Notes: generated from the sequence alone by a model not told the origin. Shown: positions 33,969-43,727, numbered from the stretch's first letter. The stretch is 64,000 nucleotides of DNA from CAYYJR01 sp964472305 (GCA_964472305.1 CAYYJR010000013.1:52521-116520), one strand, 5' to 3'. Made by a program: numbers and translations.

Positions 33969-34877
33969 CTACCCCACTTTTACGCTGATGCCTTCGCGAC
34001 GCAGGCGTTCGGCCCAGGGTTCGACTTCATCGCGGGTGGCGGCGGGAATGGCGTCGGGCAGCGTGGATTCGCCGCCCAGCGCGGACCACTTGCCGAGACC
34101 GAGGCGATGATAGAGCATGAACTCGATGGGCGGCGGTGTCGGGAAGGTAGTGAGGAACGCCAGCAGTCCGTCGAGCAGGGCATCGTCCGCATTACGCTCC
34201 GGTACCCACGGGATGCGCAGCAGCAGCGGCCAGCCGGCGTCGACGATGCGGCGGATGTTGGAGAGAATTCTCCTGTTGGGCACGCCGGTGAGCGCGCGAT
34301 GGCGGGCGTTGTCGGTGTGCTTGAGGTCGACCATCCACTGATCGAGCAGCGGCGCGAGCGTTTCCAGCCGCGCCCACGGCGCCAGCGCCGCGGTTTCGAT
34401 GGCGGTGTGCATGCCTTCCGCCTTTGCCGCCGCCAGCAGGGCTTTGGAGAAGGCGAACTGCGCCAGCGGTTCACCGCCGGACAGCGTCATGCCGCCGCCG
34501 GATTGCGTGTAAAAGGGTTCGTCGCGCCGCACCACCGCCAGCACGTCTTCGACGGACATGCGCTGGCCCACCATCTCCAGCGCGCCGATGAGGCACGCAT
34601 CCACGCAGCAGCCGCAGCGCACGCATGCCTCCAGGTGCAGGTGGTGTTCTTCTACCGTCACCTCATGGCCGCCCCGCGCGCACGCCGTGACGCAACGCCC
34701 GCAGCGCGTGCACAGGGCGCGCGACAGCCGCACCTGCGGCTGTTTCAGCAAACCCTCGGGGTTGTGACACCACTGGCAGCGCAACGGGCAGCCTTTCAGG
34801 AAGACGGTGGTGCGGATGCCCGGCCCATCATGCAGGGAGAAACGTTGAAGATTGAATACCCATCCGCGCGCGCCCAT
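33969..34877 (-). CDS. Glycyl-radical enzyme activating protein (radical SAM, PflA family)
   Basis: ATG 34877 (AAGGTGG upstream) gives 302 residues starting just before VFNLQRFSLHDGPGIRTTVF, the family opening. The radical-SAM cluster motif is CPLRCQWCHNPE, followed by a ferredoxin-like insert with CTRCGRCVTAC and CVRCGCCVDAC, typical of the activases of choline-TMA-lyase, glycerol dehydratase and similar enzymes. Further: TLSGGEPLAQFAF and DLKHTDNARHRALTG. It would install the glycyl radical on a partner enzyme. No glycyl-radical enzyme gene lies within the window, so it is an orphan here. Confidence 0.9.
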   Translation of the reverse strand: MGARGWVFNLQRFSLHDGPGIRTTVFLKGCPLRCQWCHNPEGLLKQPQVRLSRALCTRCGRCVTACARGGHEVTVEEHHLHLEACVRCGCCVDACLIGALEMVGQRMSVEDVLAVVRRDEPFYTQSGGGMTLSGGEPLAQFAFSKALLAAAKAEGMHTAIETAALAPWARLETLAPLLDQWMVDLKHTDNARHRALTGVPNRRILSNIRRIVDAGWPLLLRIPWVPERNADDALLDGLLAFLTTFPTPPPIEFMLYHRLGLGKWSALGGESTLPDAIPAATRDEVEPWAERLRREGISVKVG

Positions 34878-35013
34878 CAGACCACCTTGCCCCAACAGCG
34901 TGCCGCCCTGAAACACCATGTTGTTCGGGCGAAGCCACCAGATGATACCCATTCGATCCGACGTTGACAACCCTTGGCCGCTATTACGGCTACACGGGAC
35001 ACATCGCGTTGTT

Positions 35014-35042
35014 TTGACACGCCGGCCTGCGCTTTCTATACT
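35014..35042 (+). promoter_or_regulatory. Consensus promoter for dxr; probable leaderless transcript
   Basis: TTGACA (35014-35019), a 17-bp spacer and TATACT (35037-35042), then 6 nt to the ATG at 35049. The same spacing separates the rnpB minus-10 from its RNA 5' end, so the mRNA probably begins at the start codon. Confidence 0.85.
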
Positions 35043-35048
35043 TGGGGC

Positions 35049-36206
35049 ATGAAATCCGTCTGCGTGCTCGGGTCGACCGGCTCAATTGGCCGCCAGGCCC
35101 TGGATATCATCGCCGCGTTCCCCGACCGTTTTCAGGTGACCGCGTTATCGGCTGACGCGCGCGTCGAACTGCTGGCCGAGCAGGCGCGCCGCTTTCACGC
35201 GCCGATCGCCGTCATCATGCGCGCGGAACTGGCGCCGGAACTGCGTCGCCTGCTGGCGGGCACGCCGACGCGGGTGCTGGCCGGCATGGATGGTCTGTGT
35301 CAGGCGGCGGCTGATCCACGGGTGGATCTTGTGCTGGCAGGGCTGGTCGGCGCGGTGGGGTTGCTGCCGCTGCTGGCGGCGGCGCGGGCGGGCAAGACCA
35401 TTGCGCTGGCCAACAAGGAGCCTCTTGTTGCCGGCGGCGCGGTCGTCATGGCGGCGGTGGCGGCGGGCGGGGCGGCGCTGATCCCGGTGGACAGCGAACC
35501 GAGCGCCATCTTTCAGTGCCTGCGGGGACAGGACCGGGCGGGATTGGCGCGGATCGTGCTGACTGCCTCCGGCGGCGCGCTGAAGGACCTGACCGCGGCG
35601 CAACTGGAGATGGTGACGCCGGAACAGGCGCTGCGGCACCCGACCTGGGAGATGGGGCCGAAAATCACCATCGATTCCGCCACGCTGATGAACAAAGGCC
35701 TGGAGGTCATCGAGGCGCACTGGCTGTTCGCACTGCCGCCGGCGCGCATCGGCATTGTCATTCATCCGCAAAGCATCGTGCATTCGCTGGTGGAATTTCA
35801 GGACGGCTCGCTGCTCGCGCAACTCGGCGTTCCCAGCATGCGCACCCCCATACAATATGCGCTCGGGTATCCGGAGCGCCTGCCGCACAACTGGGCGCCG
35901 CTCGATCTGACGCAGGCAGGTACGCTCACCTTCGCGCCGCCGGATTTCTCGCGCTTCCCCTGCCCCGCGCTGGCGCGCGAGGCGCTGGCGCGAGGGGGCA
36001 CCTGGCCCACCTGCCTGAACGCCGCCAACGAGATGGCCGTCGCCGCCTTCCTCGACCATCGCATCGGCTTTCCGGCGATTCCGCAACTGGTGGAACGCGC
36101 GTTGACCGCCCACTCCGGCATAGCCCACCCCACGCTGGACGACGTGCTGGCGGTGGACCGGGCGGTACGCGACGAGGTGGCGCACTGGACGGATGCCGCG
36201 GGGTAA
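35049..36206 (+). CDS. dxr: 1-deoxy-D-xylulose-5-phosphate reductoisomerase
   Basis: 385 residues from ATG 35049. It converts 1-deoxyxylulose-5-phosphate to 2-C-methylerythritol-4-phosphate with NADPH in the MEP isoprenoid pathway. NADPH site: VCVLGSTGSIGRQALDI. Metal/substrate site: ALANKEPLVAGG, VDSEPSAIFQCL and HPTWEMGPKITIDSATLMNK; C-terminal NAANEMAVAAFLD. Compared with the common form, VDSEHNAIFQ reads VDSEPSAIFQ and TASGGPF reads TASGGAL, while the metal-binding D and E are kept. No Shine-Dalgarno; probably leaderless. Confidence 0.96.
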   Translation: MKSVCVLGSTGSIGRQALDIIAAFPDRFQVTALSADARVELLAEQARRFHAPIAVIMRAELAPELRRLLAGTPTRVLAGMDGLCQAAADPRVDLVLAGLVGAVGLLPLLAAARAGKTIALANKEPLVAGGAVVMAAVAAGGAALIPVDSEPSAIFQCLRGQDRAGLARIVLTASGGALKDLTAAQLEMVTPEQALRHPTWEMGPKITIDSATLMNKGLEVIEAHWLFALPPARIGIVIHPQSIVHSLVEFQDGSLLAQLGVPSMRTPIQYALGYPERLPHNWAPLDLTQAGTLTFAPPDFSRFPCPALAREALARGGTWPTCLNAANEMAVAAFLDHRIGFPAIPQLVERALTAHSGIAHPTLDDVLAVDRAVRDEVAHWTDAAG

Positions 36207-36223
36207 GACCCCCTCTCACCGCG

Positions 36224-38260
36224 TTACGGCGTCGCCGGCTTTTCCTCGTTGCCGGAAGGTGGCTGGTAGAACACCGGCAGGGTGAGATACCCTACGCGCC
36301 GTGACCCGATAAAGATCTCGGCATTGATGTCGTACAGTTGCCCCTTGATCCCTTCCGCGGGCACGGACAACGTGCTGACCAGCGAAATTTTATCCGCCGG
36401 CCCCAGGTCCACTTTCTGCGTCTTCACTTCGCTTTCGCCCGGCCATCTGCGCGTGCGCACTTCACAGGACACTTTGCCGGCAAACAGGCGTTGATCATTG
36501 CGCACTTCCAATTCCAGATGGGTATCGCCGCCTTCGTGCAGCAGAATGCGTGACGGTGTGAAGCGCACGAACGGCGAAAACGCCTCCACATCTTTATACG
36601 TACCGAGTTCGACGAAGTGCGGCATGGCGTCTACCGGGAACATGGCGACGCGGGATGTCGGCTGCAATTCCAGCGCGTTGCCCCACAGATCGACCACTTT
36701 GACCGTCATCGCGCTGGTTTTGATCGCCAGCGCGGCAGACTTCGACTCGCGCAACTCGCTCCACGCGACCAGCACATAGCGCGGTTTCGTCTTCTTCTTG
36801 CCTTTTTCGCCTTCATAGCACAGCAGAAACACCCAGAGCTTACGCGGTGACGTCTCGCTGATCATCGGCGGGGACGGCACCTCAGCCACGCGGGTGACGC
36901 CTTCCAGATACCGCAGCGTGGTGCGCAGCGCCAGCAGGTTGGGCTGGACGTTGCCATCATCCCCGGTGAACGGCAGGTCATAGCGCGCGGAAGGATCATG
37001 CCGCCAGAAAACCCGTTCGATCCCCTGTGCACGATTCAGAATCAATGCGCGCGAAAGCAGCGCCGCCTGCATGTTGGCATCGGGCAGGCGGTCGCCCTTG
37101 GTGGCATCGAAACCGTATTCGGTTACCCATAACGCGGGGGTCTTTTTCAATTTGTCCTTGGCGCCGCTCAGGACATCCTCACGGGCATAGATGGGTGAAG
37201 ATGAATCACCACGGTACTCGGGGATGGCGTTAAAGTTATATCGCATGCCAAGTGTGTCATCGCGGGCGGGCAGTGACAGATTGAATAACTCCAGACTGTT
37301 CCACTTGAACGGGGCATCAACGGTGAAGGTGGCGCTAAGCGACTTGTCGAATTCGCGCAACGCCGACCGCCCGCTGGCCAACTCCGGATAGCGAATGCCG
37401 CGGAATTCTTTGTATTGCGGGTCGGACTTCACAGTCAGCAGTTCCCAGTGTTTGACTTTGAAGCTGTAGCGCGTCGCCGCGGCCAGCAGCGATTCGCGAT
37501 ATTCCTTATCCGCCTGCACGGCGTTCACCGCGGGATCGACGGTCGTGCTGGGGGTAAATGCGGCCAACAGCGAAAAATCGCGTTTGCCGGCCTCCTGCAC
37601 AAAGGTGTTGTATTGCTCGGCTTCCGCCGGCGACGTCTGCCCCTGCGGCAGCCAGCCATGCAGCGGGAAGCGCACCCAGCCCACGCCGGCCATTTTGAAG
37701 AAATCGAGATCCTGCCAGGTCCGCTCGGTCATCAACGGCCCCTGGTAGCTGATGCCAAAGCGGTTATTGCGAACCGGGAGCGGGCCATCCCAGATACTGA
37801 AACCGGTAAAGCCATACCCGTAATTCCATTCACCGATCACACAGACTTCCACGCGGTACGGGCCATTCGGCAAATGGTTCGCTCCCTCGAACGTCACCGG
37901 CACGGTCACGTCGCCTTGCGCCGGCAGCGTCACCTTCGTCTCCGCACGGAATACCTCGCAGCCGGTGCCGCTGGTAACCAGCATGGAGACCGTGGCCGGT
38001 TGCTCTTTGCCGTCGCTGGTGATGACGGCGGCCAGATCGACCGGTTGGCCCGGCAGGAACAGGTGGCCCGGCGCCGCGGTGCGGAAGGTGACTTTCACCG
38101 ACGACGGCCTGGTCGGCGGGGTTGCAGTCTGCACCGCATCGATCACCACATCGGCCGTCGGCGGCGAAGCGGTCGTGTCCGCACCGGCGCGCATGGACAC
38201 GAATCCTGCCAATAATACGCCGAGGAGTATGCAAAGTGGAGTAAACGCGCGGCACGACAT
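36224..38260 (-). CDS. Exported putative glycosidase-like protein (TIM-barrel type)
   Basis: ATG 38260 (GGAGG 10 nt upstream) gives 678 residues with a signal peptide (about residues 1-27, ending RAGAD). About residues 35-150 look like an Ig-type domain (LPGQPVDLAAVITSDG ... GPYRVEVCVIG). Residues about 160-420 resemble a clan-A glycoside-hydrolase barrel: GVGWVRFPLHGW, FSLLAAFTPST and WVTEYGFDATKGDR, where the Glu in TEYG would be the nucleophile. The acid/base residue is not certain. The C-terminus has further beta-sandwich domains. The substrate is unknown. Confidence 0.6.
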   Translation of the reverse strand: MSCRAFTPLCILLGVLLAGFVSMRAGADTTASPPTADVVIDAVQTATPPTRPSSVKVTFRTAAPGHLFLPGQPVDLAAVITSDGKEQPATVSMLVTSGTGCEVFRAETKVTLPAQGDVTVPVTFEGANHLPNGPYRVEVCVIGEWNYGYGFTGFSIWDGPLPVRNNRFGISYQGPLMTERTWQDLDFFKMAGVGWVRFPLHGWLPQGQTSPAEAEQYNTFVQEAGKRDFSLLAAFTPSTTVDPAVNAVQADKEYRESLLAAATRYSFKVKHWELLTVKSDPQYKEFRGIRYPELASGRSALREFDKSLSATFTVDAPFKWNSLELFNLSLPARDDTLGMRYNFNAIPEYRGDSSSPIYAREDVLSGAKDKLKKTPALWVTEYGFDATKGDRLPDANMQAALLSRALILNRAQGIERVFWRHDPSARYDLPFTGDDGNVQPNLLALRTTLRYLEGVTRVAEVPSPPMISETSPRKLWVFLLCYEGEKGKKKTKPRYVLVAWSELRESKSAALAIKTSAMTVKVVDLWGNALELQPTSRVAMFPVDAMPHFVELGTYKDVEAFSPFVRFTPSRILLHEGGDTHLELEVRNDQRLFAGKVSCEVRTRRWPGESEVKTQKVDLGPADKISLVSTLSVPAEGIKGQLYDINAEIFIGSRRVGYLTLPVFYQPPSGNEEKPATP

Positions 38261-38613
38261 GTGATACAATCCTCCCATGGATGTCACCACTGGTACGACC
38301 GTTGCCGGATATGCCGGGAGAAGTCGAACATGCCGGGAACAACGTCCGATAACACCCATGAACCGATACCGATAACGTACCCGGCGACATTGCCACAAAA
38401 ACCTGCGCCGGGGTCGGCGGGGCACGGCACGCGCAGGCGGCAAGCGACCAGCCCGCGGGCGGGAGGACAATGTTTTATCGCAGACCCGTCCGGGCATAAT
38501 CGCACCGTCCCCTTGCGCCTCGACGGTCGCAGGCCGGCTTCAGAACCGGACTATTCACCCCACCGGGTGAACGAGGTGAATGCGCACATTTCGACCTGTT
38601 GGAGGACTGCCGG
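38261..38613. other. Divergent intergenic region between the glycosidase-like and LptD-like genes, 353 bp
   Basis: No gene seen. It must hold both promoters; no consensus pair stands out. The only secure signals are the two Shine-Dalgarno sites (GGAGG before 38260, GGAGGA before 38614). Confidence 0.4.
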
Positions 38614-40074
38614 ATGCTCCCGCGGACAATCCCGCTGCTAACACTGCTGCTTATCATACCACTTTTCGGCATCCCCTGCCTGGCTGAGGATGCGACCGCC
38701 GCGCCGGTCGCGGCCACGACGTCGCCTGCCGCCCCGCCGCCGGAACAGCCATCGATTACCCATGACCCTTACCGGTTGCGCGCGGATAAGCTGTCGATTG
38801 ATGCAAAAACCCGCGACATTATTGCCGACGGCAATGCCAAGATCGACACGCCGCAAGGTCTCTTTACCGCCAGTTTGATTCGGTACAGTTTCGCCACGCA
38901 GTCCGGGTATCTGGACGATGCGAAAGGATATTTCAATCCGTTGCGCTTCAGCGCGAAGACGATGTCGCTGGACGCCGGCAACACACGTCATATCCAGCAT
39001 GCCGTGCTCACCACCTGCACCCACAAGCACCCGCACTACGCGTTGAAGGCGCGCGACTTCGTGCTGGCGCCGGACAACACCTATCAGGCACGGCGGGTAG
39101 CGATGGTGCTGGGCGGGCACACGCTGGTCACGATTCCCTCTATTCGCGGCAGCCTGGGCAAGGAAGACGCGACGATGAATTATCCCGTGCTGACTGTCGG
39201 CGAGAGCAGCATCGACGGCGCGTATGTGGCTTCGACGTTTCAATATCCGCTGTCCAACCACGCGGATCTGACGCTCTCGGGACGCTTTGGCACGAAAGGA
39301 CTGTTTCGCGGACAAGCCGCGTTGAACCAGCAGTTTTCCCTCGGTCAGTACTGCGCCTGCGGCAAATTTTCCTTGCTGGCCACGTTGCGCGAAGATGCGC
39401 CGAACCAGGGCATCAGCTTCGCGCCGAATGACGACCACAAACTGCGCAATCTGACCATCAGCCGTACTCCCGCGCTGCAGGTGACTTTTGACGCCATCCA
39501 CCTGCCGGGACGCCTTGCCGACTACCAACTGCGCCTGGGCGCCAGCGCCGGGCATTACCGGGAAGATCCCACCGGCGTCACCGCGAAACGCGCGCAAATC
39601 TGGGGCGCGCTGCGCACCCCGACATTGCGACTCGGTCCGGTACAGTTCAGCGCGGAATACGGCAGACAGCGGGCGTTCTACAGTGGCAGCAACCACTGGC
39701 TGTCGCTGACGCAACTGGTGATGGAAAGTACCCCGGATGCCAGGCGTTTCTTCAGTTTCGCGCTGCTGCACCGCAAGGAAACGGGTTCGACGCCGTTCCT
39801 GTTCGACCGGGTGTTGATACGCAACGAACTGGCATCGGAGATTCAACTGCCGTTGTCCCGGCAATCGCCGTGGCGCCTGGGAGTGGGCAATCGATTTGAC
39901 CTCGACAGTTTCAACTCGCGCGACCTGACGCTGTCCGCCTTCTATGCGGAAGATTGCCTGACCTACGGACTCACCTACAACGCCGCGTCGGAAAGCTTCA
40001 TGGTGGGCATGACGTTGAATGCGTTCGGCTCCACCCGCAAGAGCGCCGGGAGAAAGATCGCCTTCGTGCAATGA
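38614..40074 (+). CDS. LptD/OstA-like outer-membrane protein
   Basis: ATG 38614 (GGAGGA 9 nt upstream) gives 486 residues: signal peptide IPLLTLLLIIPLFGIPCLA, a Pro/Ala linker, an OstA-type beta-jellyroll (YRLRADKLSIDAKTRDIIAD) and the LptD-type block TTCTHKHPHYALKARDFVL ... ARRVAMVLGGHTLVTIPSI. The remainder alternates strands like a small beta-barrel. LptD inserts lipopolysaccharide into the outer membrane; this is shorter than proteobacterial LptD (about 780), as in some other phyla. It is the main evidence that the organism is diderm. It is convergent with recF (2 bp apart). Confidence 0.75.
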   Translation: MLPRTIPLLTLLLIIPLFGIPCLAEDATAAPVAATTSPAAPPPEQPSITHDPYRLRADKLSIDAKTRDIIADGNAKIDTPQGLFTASLIRYSFATQSGYLDDAKGYFNPLRFSAKTMSLDAGNTRHIQHAVLTTCTHKHPHYALKARDFVLAPDNTYQARRVAMVLGGHTLVTIPSIRGSLGKEDATMNYPVLTVGESSIDGAYVASTFQYPLSNHADLTLSGRFGTKGLFRGQAALNQQFSLGQYCACGKFSLLATLREDAPNQGISFAPNDDHKLRNLTISRTPALQVTFDAIHLPGRLADYQLRLGASAGHYREDPTGVTAKRAQIWGALRTPTLRLGPVQFSAEYGRQRAFYSGSNHWLSLTQLVMESTPDARRFFSFALLHRKETGSTPFLFDRVLIRNELASEIQLPLSRQSPWRLGVGNRFDLDSFNSRDLTLSAFYAEDCLTYGLTYNAASESFMVGMTLNAFGSTRKSAGRKIAFVQ

Positions 40075-40075
40075 G

Positions 40076-41239
40076 TCAACGCTGCGGCGTGACGACACCC
40101 GCGTCGACGTGGTAGACGTGCACGTCGGCTTGCGGCGGCAATCCGACCGCGTCGATGTCGGTGGTGGTGAGGATCACCTGCGGCATGGGGGTCAGATGAT
40201 CGAGCAGCGCGGTGCGGCGCGTGCGGTCCAGTTCGGAAAAGATGTCATCCAACAGTAATATCGGCGGCTCGCTCACCAGCCGCTGCAGCAACGAGCATTC
40301 AGCCACCCGCAACGCCAGCGCCGCCGTCCGCTGTTCGCCTTGCGAGCCGTAGTAGCGCACATCCTTGTCGCCGATGAGCAGTTGCAGATCATCGCGATGC
40401 GGTCCTACCAGACTGGCCCCGCGACGCATCTCCTCCTCCACCGCCATTTCCGCCGCCTCGGTCAACAGTTGGGTGAACTCCTCGCGCGTGGATGCCGTGG
40501 ATGCCGGATCACCCCAGTCACGGCGATAACCGACGGATAATCCCTGCGCGGAATCGGTGAGCGCGCGGTACACCGGAGCCGTCAGTTCGTTCAGTTCGCG
40601 CAGGAAGCGCACGCGCACCTCCAGCACCCGCCCACCGAACGCCGCCAACTGGTGCGTCCACGGCATGACATCCGCCAGCGGCGCCGCGCCGTCGCGCACG
40701 TCTTTCAACAGCCGATTGCGCTGTTCCAGCACGCGGGTATATTGCCGCGCCGCCCACAGGTATGTGCGGCTCATGGCGGAGAGATCGGCATCCAGAAATT
40801 CGCGGCGGCGCGCCGGTTCGCCGCGCACGATCTCCAGGTCGTCCACCAGGAACAGCACCACCGGCGCCAACCCGGGCAGATCGGCGATGTTGCGCGGCGT
40901 GTCATTCACCTTGATGCGTTTCTCCGCCGTCGCTCCGCGCCGCCCTTCGCTGCCTTGCTGCGCGTTCTTGCGTCCCAGCGCCACCTCGATGGTGAACGTG
41001 CCCCGACTCTCGCTGGCAACCTCCGCCGTCACCCGCGCCACCTCGCCATCCCAGGCGATCAACTCGCTTTCCTGGCTGGTGCGCGGCGACCGGCCGGTGG
41101 CGGCCAGGTAGACCGCCTCCAGCAGATTCGTCTTCCCCTGCGCGTTCGCCCCGGCAAACAGGTGCATACCCGGCCCGATGGCCAGGTCGAGTGCGGCGTA
41201 ATTACGATAATGCTCCAGTTGCAGCCTGCGAAGTTCCAC
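40076..41239 (-). CDS. recF: DNA replication and repair protein RecF
   Basis: 387 residues from GTG 41239. RecF loads RecA at gaps. Seen: ELRRLQLEHYRNYAALDL, Walker A GANAQGKTNLLEAVYLAATG, VLFLVDDLEIVRGEPARRR, the SMC-like signature YGSQGEQRTAALAL and Walker B ILLLDDIFSELD. recF commonly lies beside dnaN/gyrB; here its neighbours are lptD-like and dedA, so it is outside the classical replication cluster. No ribosome site is seen before the GTG. Confidence 0.95.
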   Translation of the reverse strand: MELRRLQLEHYRNYAALDLAIGPGMHLFAGANAQGKTNLLEAVYLAATGRSPRTSQESELIAWDGEVARVTAEVASESRGTFTIEVALGRKNAQQGSEGRRGATAEKRIKVNDTPRNIADLPGLAPVVLFLVDDLEIVRGEPARRREFLDADLSAMSRTYLWAARQYTRVLEQRNRLLKDVRDGAAPLADVMPWTHQLAAFGGRVLEVRVRFLRELNELTAPVYRALTDSAQGLSVGYRRDWGDPASTASTREEFTQLLTEAAEMAVEEEMRRGASLVGPHRDDLQLLIGDKDVRYYGSQGEQRTAALALRVAECSLLQRLVSEPPILLLDDIFSELDRTRRTALLDHLTPMPQVILTTTDIDAVGLPPQADVHVYHVDAGVVTPQR

Positions 41240-41467
41240 GGGGAATATGAAACCACAAATCGCGCGGACTGGCTAGTGGACGGGGCAATATAGCCGGCAC
41301 CGGCATCGCGCCGGACACAAGAGCATCAAGAACGCGAGGGCACAGCGGTAACATGCGGTTCCCCACTGTGTTGTTCCCGTAACCTCCGTTGGGAATATAC
41401 CGCGGAGTGTACAATATGAATGTCCACGCTCACGGAACGCTCGAGACCTGATTCTCCGATAACTTCC

Positions 41468-41496
41468 CTGTCATTTTCCGTGAAGCATGCTATAAT
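41468..41496 (+). promoter_or_regulatory. Promoter of the small ORF-dedA unit
   Basis: CTGTCA, a 17-bp spacer and perfect TATAAT. The transcript would start near 41503, leaving 52 nt before the small ORF. Confidence 0.7.
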
Positions 41497-41554
41497 AATC
41501 CCCAACACGCGTCAGCCGTCCCACGATGGCAATCCGTGAAGAAGAGGAGCGGTA

Positions 41555-41689
41555 ATGATCCCCATCCGCGTCGGAATGGCCAGCATCAGCACCCTTGGCG
41601 ATCATCACCGCGGCACGTTGCGCGAAGTCGATCTTTTACGCTTCGACGCCGACCAGGCGCGCGCGGATGACGCGCTCGGCCTGACCTGA
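41555..41689 (+). CDS. Small ORF upstream of dedA (44 aa)
   Basis: ATG 41555 is preceded by AAGAGGAGCGGTA, a good ribosome site, behind a consensus promoter. The product MIPIRVGMASISTLGD... is charged, rich in Asp/Arg in its second half, and has no membrane segment. It ends 13 nt before dedA, so it could be translationally coupled or act as a leader peptide. I do not recognise it. Confidence 0.45.
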   Translation: MIPIRVGMASISTLGDHHRGTLREVDLLRFDADQARADDALGLT

Positions 41690-41702
41690 GGATTGCAGAA
41701 GC

Positions 41703-42416
41703 ATGCACGCATTCATCCAGGGTATTCTTATCTGGTATTTCACCACACTGAAGACATTCGGCCTGCCGGGCGTTGTTGTGCTGATGGCAATGGAAAGCTC
41801 GATCTTCCCCGTTCCCAGCGAGTTGGTGATCCCTCCGGCGGCCTATCTGGAAAGCCATGCCAAGGGTGGCGCGCTGCCGTTGACGCTGATGGTCATTCTC
41901 GCCGGCACATTGGGATCGTACCTGGGGTCGGCGATCACCTATTGGGCTGCCCGCGCGGTGGGCCGTCCGCTCATCATCCGCTATGGGAAGTATATCCTCA
42001 TCCCCGAGGATAAGTTGAAGGTAGCGGAACGCTGGGTGGCGTGCTACGGCGCAAGCGGCATCTTCTTCGCGCGTTTGCTGCCGGTGGTACGGCACCTGAT
42101 CTCTATCCCTGCCGGCATCGCGGGGCTGCGCTTCCGCACCTTCTCATTGATGACCATCGCGGGATCGTTCATCTGGTGCACCGTGCTCACCATTTTTGGC
42201 ATGGTGATGGCCAACGACATGGAACTGGTGATCGCGCATAAGGGTGAAATGCCGGAAGCGGCGAAGGCGGCGATGCACAACCTGACCCTGGCCATAGTCG
42301 CGCTTGTGGGGGTGATGCTCGTGCTGTATATCGCATTCGTGAAACGGCAGCAGCATCTGGAGCGTACCGAGACAGCCAAGGTTGCACCGGGGGATACCCC
42401 AACCTCATGCGGCTGA
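41703..42416 (+). CDS. dedA: DedA-family membrane protein
   Basis: 237 residues from ATG 41703 (GAGGAT upstream). Multi-pass inner-membrane protein of the VTT/DedA family (undecaprenyl-phosphate or phosphatidylethanolamine flippases). Motifs: MAMESSIFPVPSELVIPPAAYL, GTLGSYLGSAITYWAARAVG and FFARLLPVVRHLISIPAGIAG, the last being the diagnostic RxxPxxR segment. Transcribed with the small ORF; its last 12 bp overlap the end of the convergent ftsW-type gene. Confidence 0.95.
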   Translation: MHAFIQGILIWYFTTLKTFGLPGVVVLMAMESSIFPVPSELVIPPAAYLESHAKGGALPLTLMVILAGTLGSYLGSAITYWAARAVGRPLIIRYGKYILIPEDKLKVAERWVACYGASGIFFARLLPVVRHLISIPAGIAGLRFRTFSLMTIAGSFIWCTVLTIFGMVMANDMELVIAHKGEMPEAAKAAMHNLTLAIVALVGVMLVLYIAFVKRQQHLERTETAKVAPGDTPTSCG

Positions 42417-43727
42417 GTCCGCGGGCGGCTCCTCCGCCACCTTCAGCACAATGCCGATCAGCACCAGGTTCACCACCAGGCTGGTGCCGCCGTAGCTGAC
42501 GAAGGGCAACGTGATGCCGGTGAGCGGTATGAACTTGATCACCCCGGCGAGGATGACCCACGTTTGGATAGCCAGCGTAGCCGCCAGCCCGGCGACCATG
42601 AGCTGGCCGAAACGATCGCGCGTGCTCAGCGCGATGTGCACCATCCGTCCGATGAGCGCCAGGAATAACCCGATAACCGCCACCGCGCCCACCAATCCGA
42701 GATCCTCACTGATCGCCGCGTAGATCATATCGGTATGTACGGCCGGAATGCGCTCCGGCGCGCCACCGGCCAGTCCCGCGCCGATGACCCGCCCATTACC
42801 CAGAGCCATCAACGACTGGCAGATCTGGTAGCCGGCATCATTCGGGTCGGTCCACGGATTCTGCCACACGGCCACACGGTGCTGCACCCGCCCGCTGAGC
42901 GTATATGCCGCGACGCCGCCGATGAGGAAAAGCGCCAGACCGACGAAGAGATAGCTTCGCCGCTCGGTTCCCAGGTACAGCATGACCAGCAGCGCGCCGA
43001 ACAGCAACAGCGCCGCGCCCAAGTCATTGTGCTTGAAAATGATCATCATTACCAGCAGCCACAGGGTGACGAGTGGGCCCATGTAGCGCAGGTCCATCAG
43101 CGTAAGCAGGCCGAAGCGGCCCGCGGCGAAGGAGAGCAGTTCCTTTTTCTCCACCAAATACGCCGCCATGAACACCACCAGCAGCAGCTTCACCGGGTCA
43201 TGCGGCTGGAAACTGAACGACCCCAGAGTGAGCGCGATAGTCTGCCCGCCGGTGGTGCCGCCGAAGATGGTCGTTATCAGCAGCAATCCGACCGCCAGCG
43301 CGGCAATGAGATATTTATAACGGCTGAGCTGGTGATAATCCTTCCAACCGAGCAGCAATCCCATCAGCACTGTCCAACCGAGCAGCAGAGAGAAGAATTG
43401 CTTGTGATAGTTGCGCAGCAGATTGTCGGCTTTCTCCAGCCCCAACGCGCCGGCGCCACCCGCAAGTCGCAGCAGAAACAGCAATCCGAGGCCGATGATA
43501 AGCGCCACGATGGGCAGTAAGAGTGTTTCGCGGCAGCGCCGCAGCGCGAGGGTAAGCGATACCAGCAGCCAGCAGCCCAGCATGACCGCCGGTGGAGCGT
43601 AAAAACGCCAGGGTTCAGGATACAGCGTGTGCCAGACGGGCAGATACGCCTGCCAGACGACCCAGTAGCCCACGCCCAACAGGAGAAATGCCAACAGCAG
43701 CAGCCAGACTTCGCGTTGTCGGTTCAT
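42405..43727 (-). CDS. FtsW/RodA/SpoVE family SEDS protein
   Basis: 440 residues, about ten transmembrane helices. The SEDS signature is in place: DMIYAAISEDLGLVGAVAV and the C-terminal IPLTGITLPFVSYGGTS. SEDS proteins polymerise lipid II into glycan strands with a partner class B penicillin-binding protein. FtsW versus RodA cannot be decided from context, as no PBP or mur gene is adjacent. It starts 7 bp after the stop of the zinc-ribbon gene on the same strand and probably shares its transcript. Confidence 0.93.
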   Translation of the reverse strand: MNRQREVWLLLLAFLLLGVGYWVVWQAYLPVWHTLYPEPWRFYAPPAVMLGCWLLVSLTLALRRCRETLLLPIVALIIGLGLLFLLRLAGGAGALGLEKADNLLRNYHKQFFSLLLGWTVLMGLLLGWKDYHQLSRYKYLIAALAVGLLLITTIFGGTTGGQTIALTLGSFSFQPHDPVKLLLVVFMAAYLVEKKELLSFAAGRFGLLTLMDLRYMGPLVTLWLLVMMIIFKHNDLGAALLLFGALLVMLYLGTERRSYLFVGLALFLIGGVAAYTLSGRVQHRVAVWQNPWTDPNDAGYQICQSLMALGNGRVIGAGLAGGAPERIPAVHTDMIYAAISEDLGLVGAVAVIGLFLALIGRMVHIALSTRDRFGQLMVAGLAATLAIQTWVILAGVIKFIPLTGITLPFVSYGGTSLVVNLVLIGIVLKVAEEPPADSAA

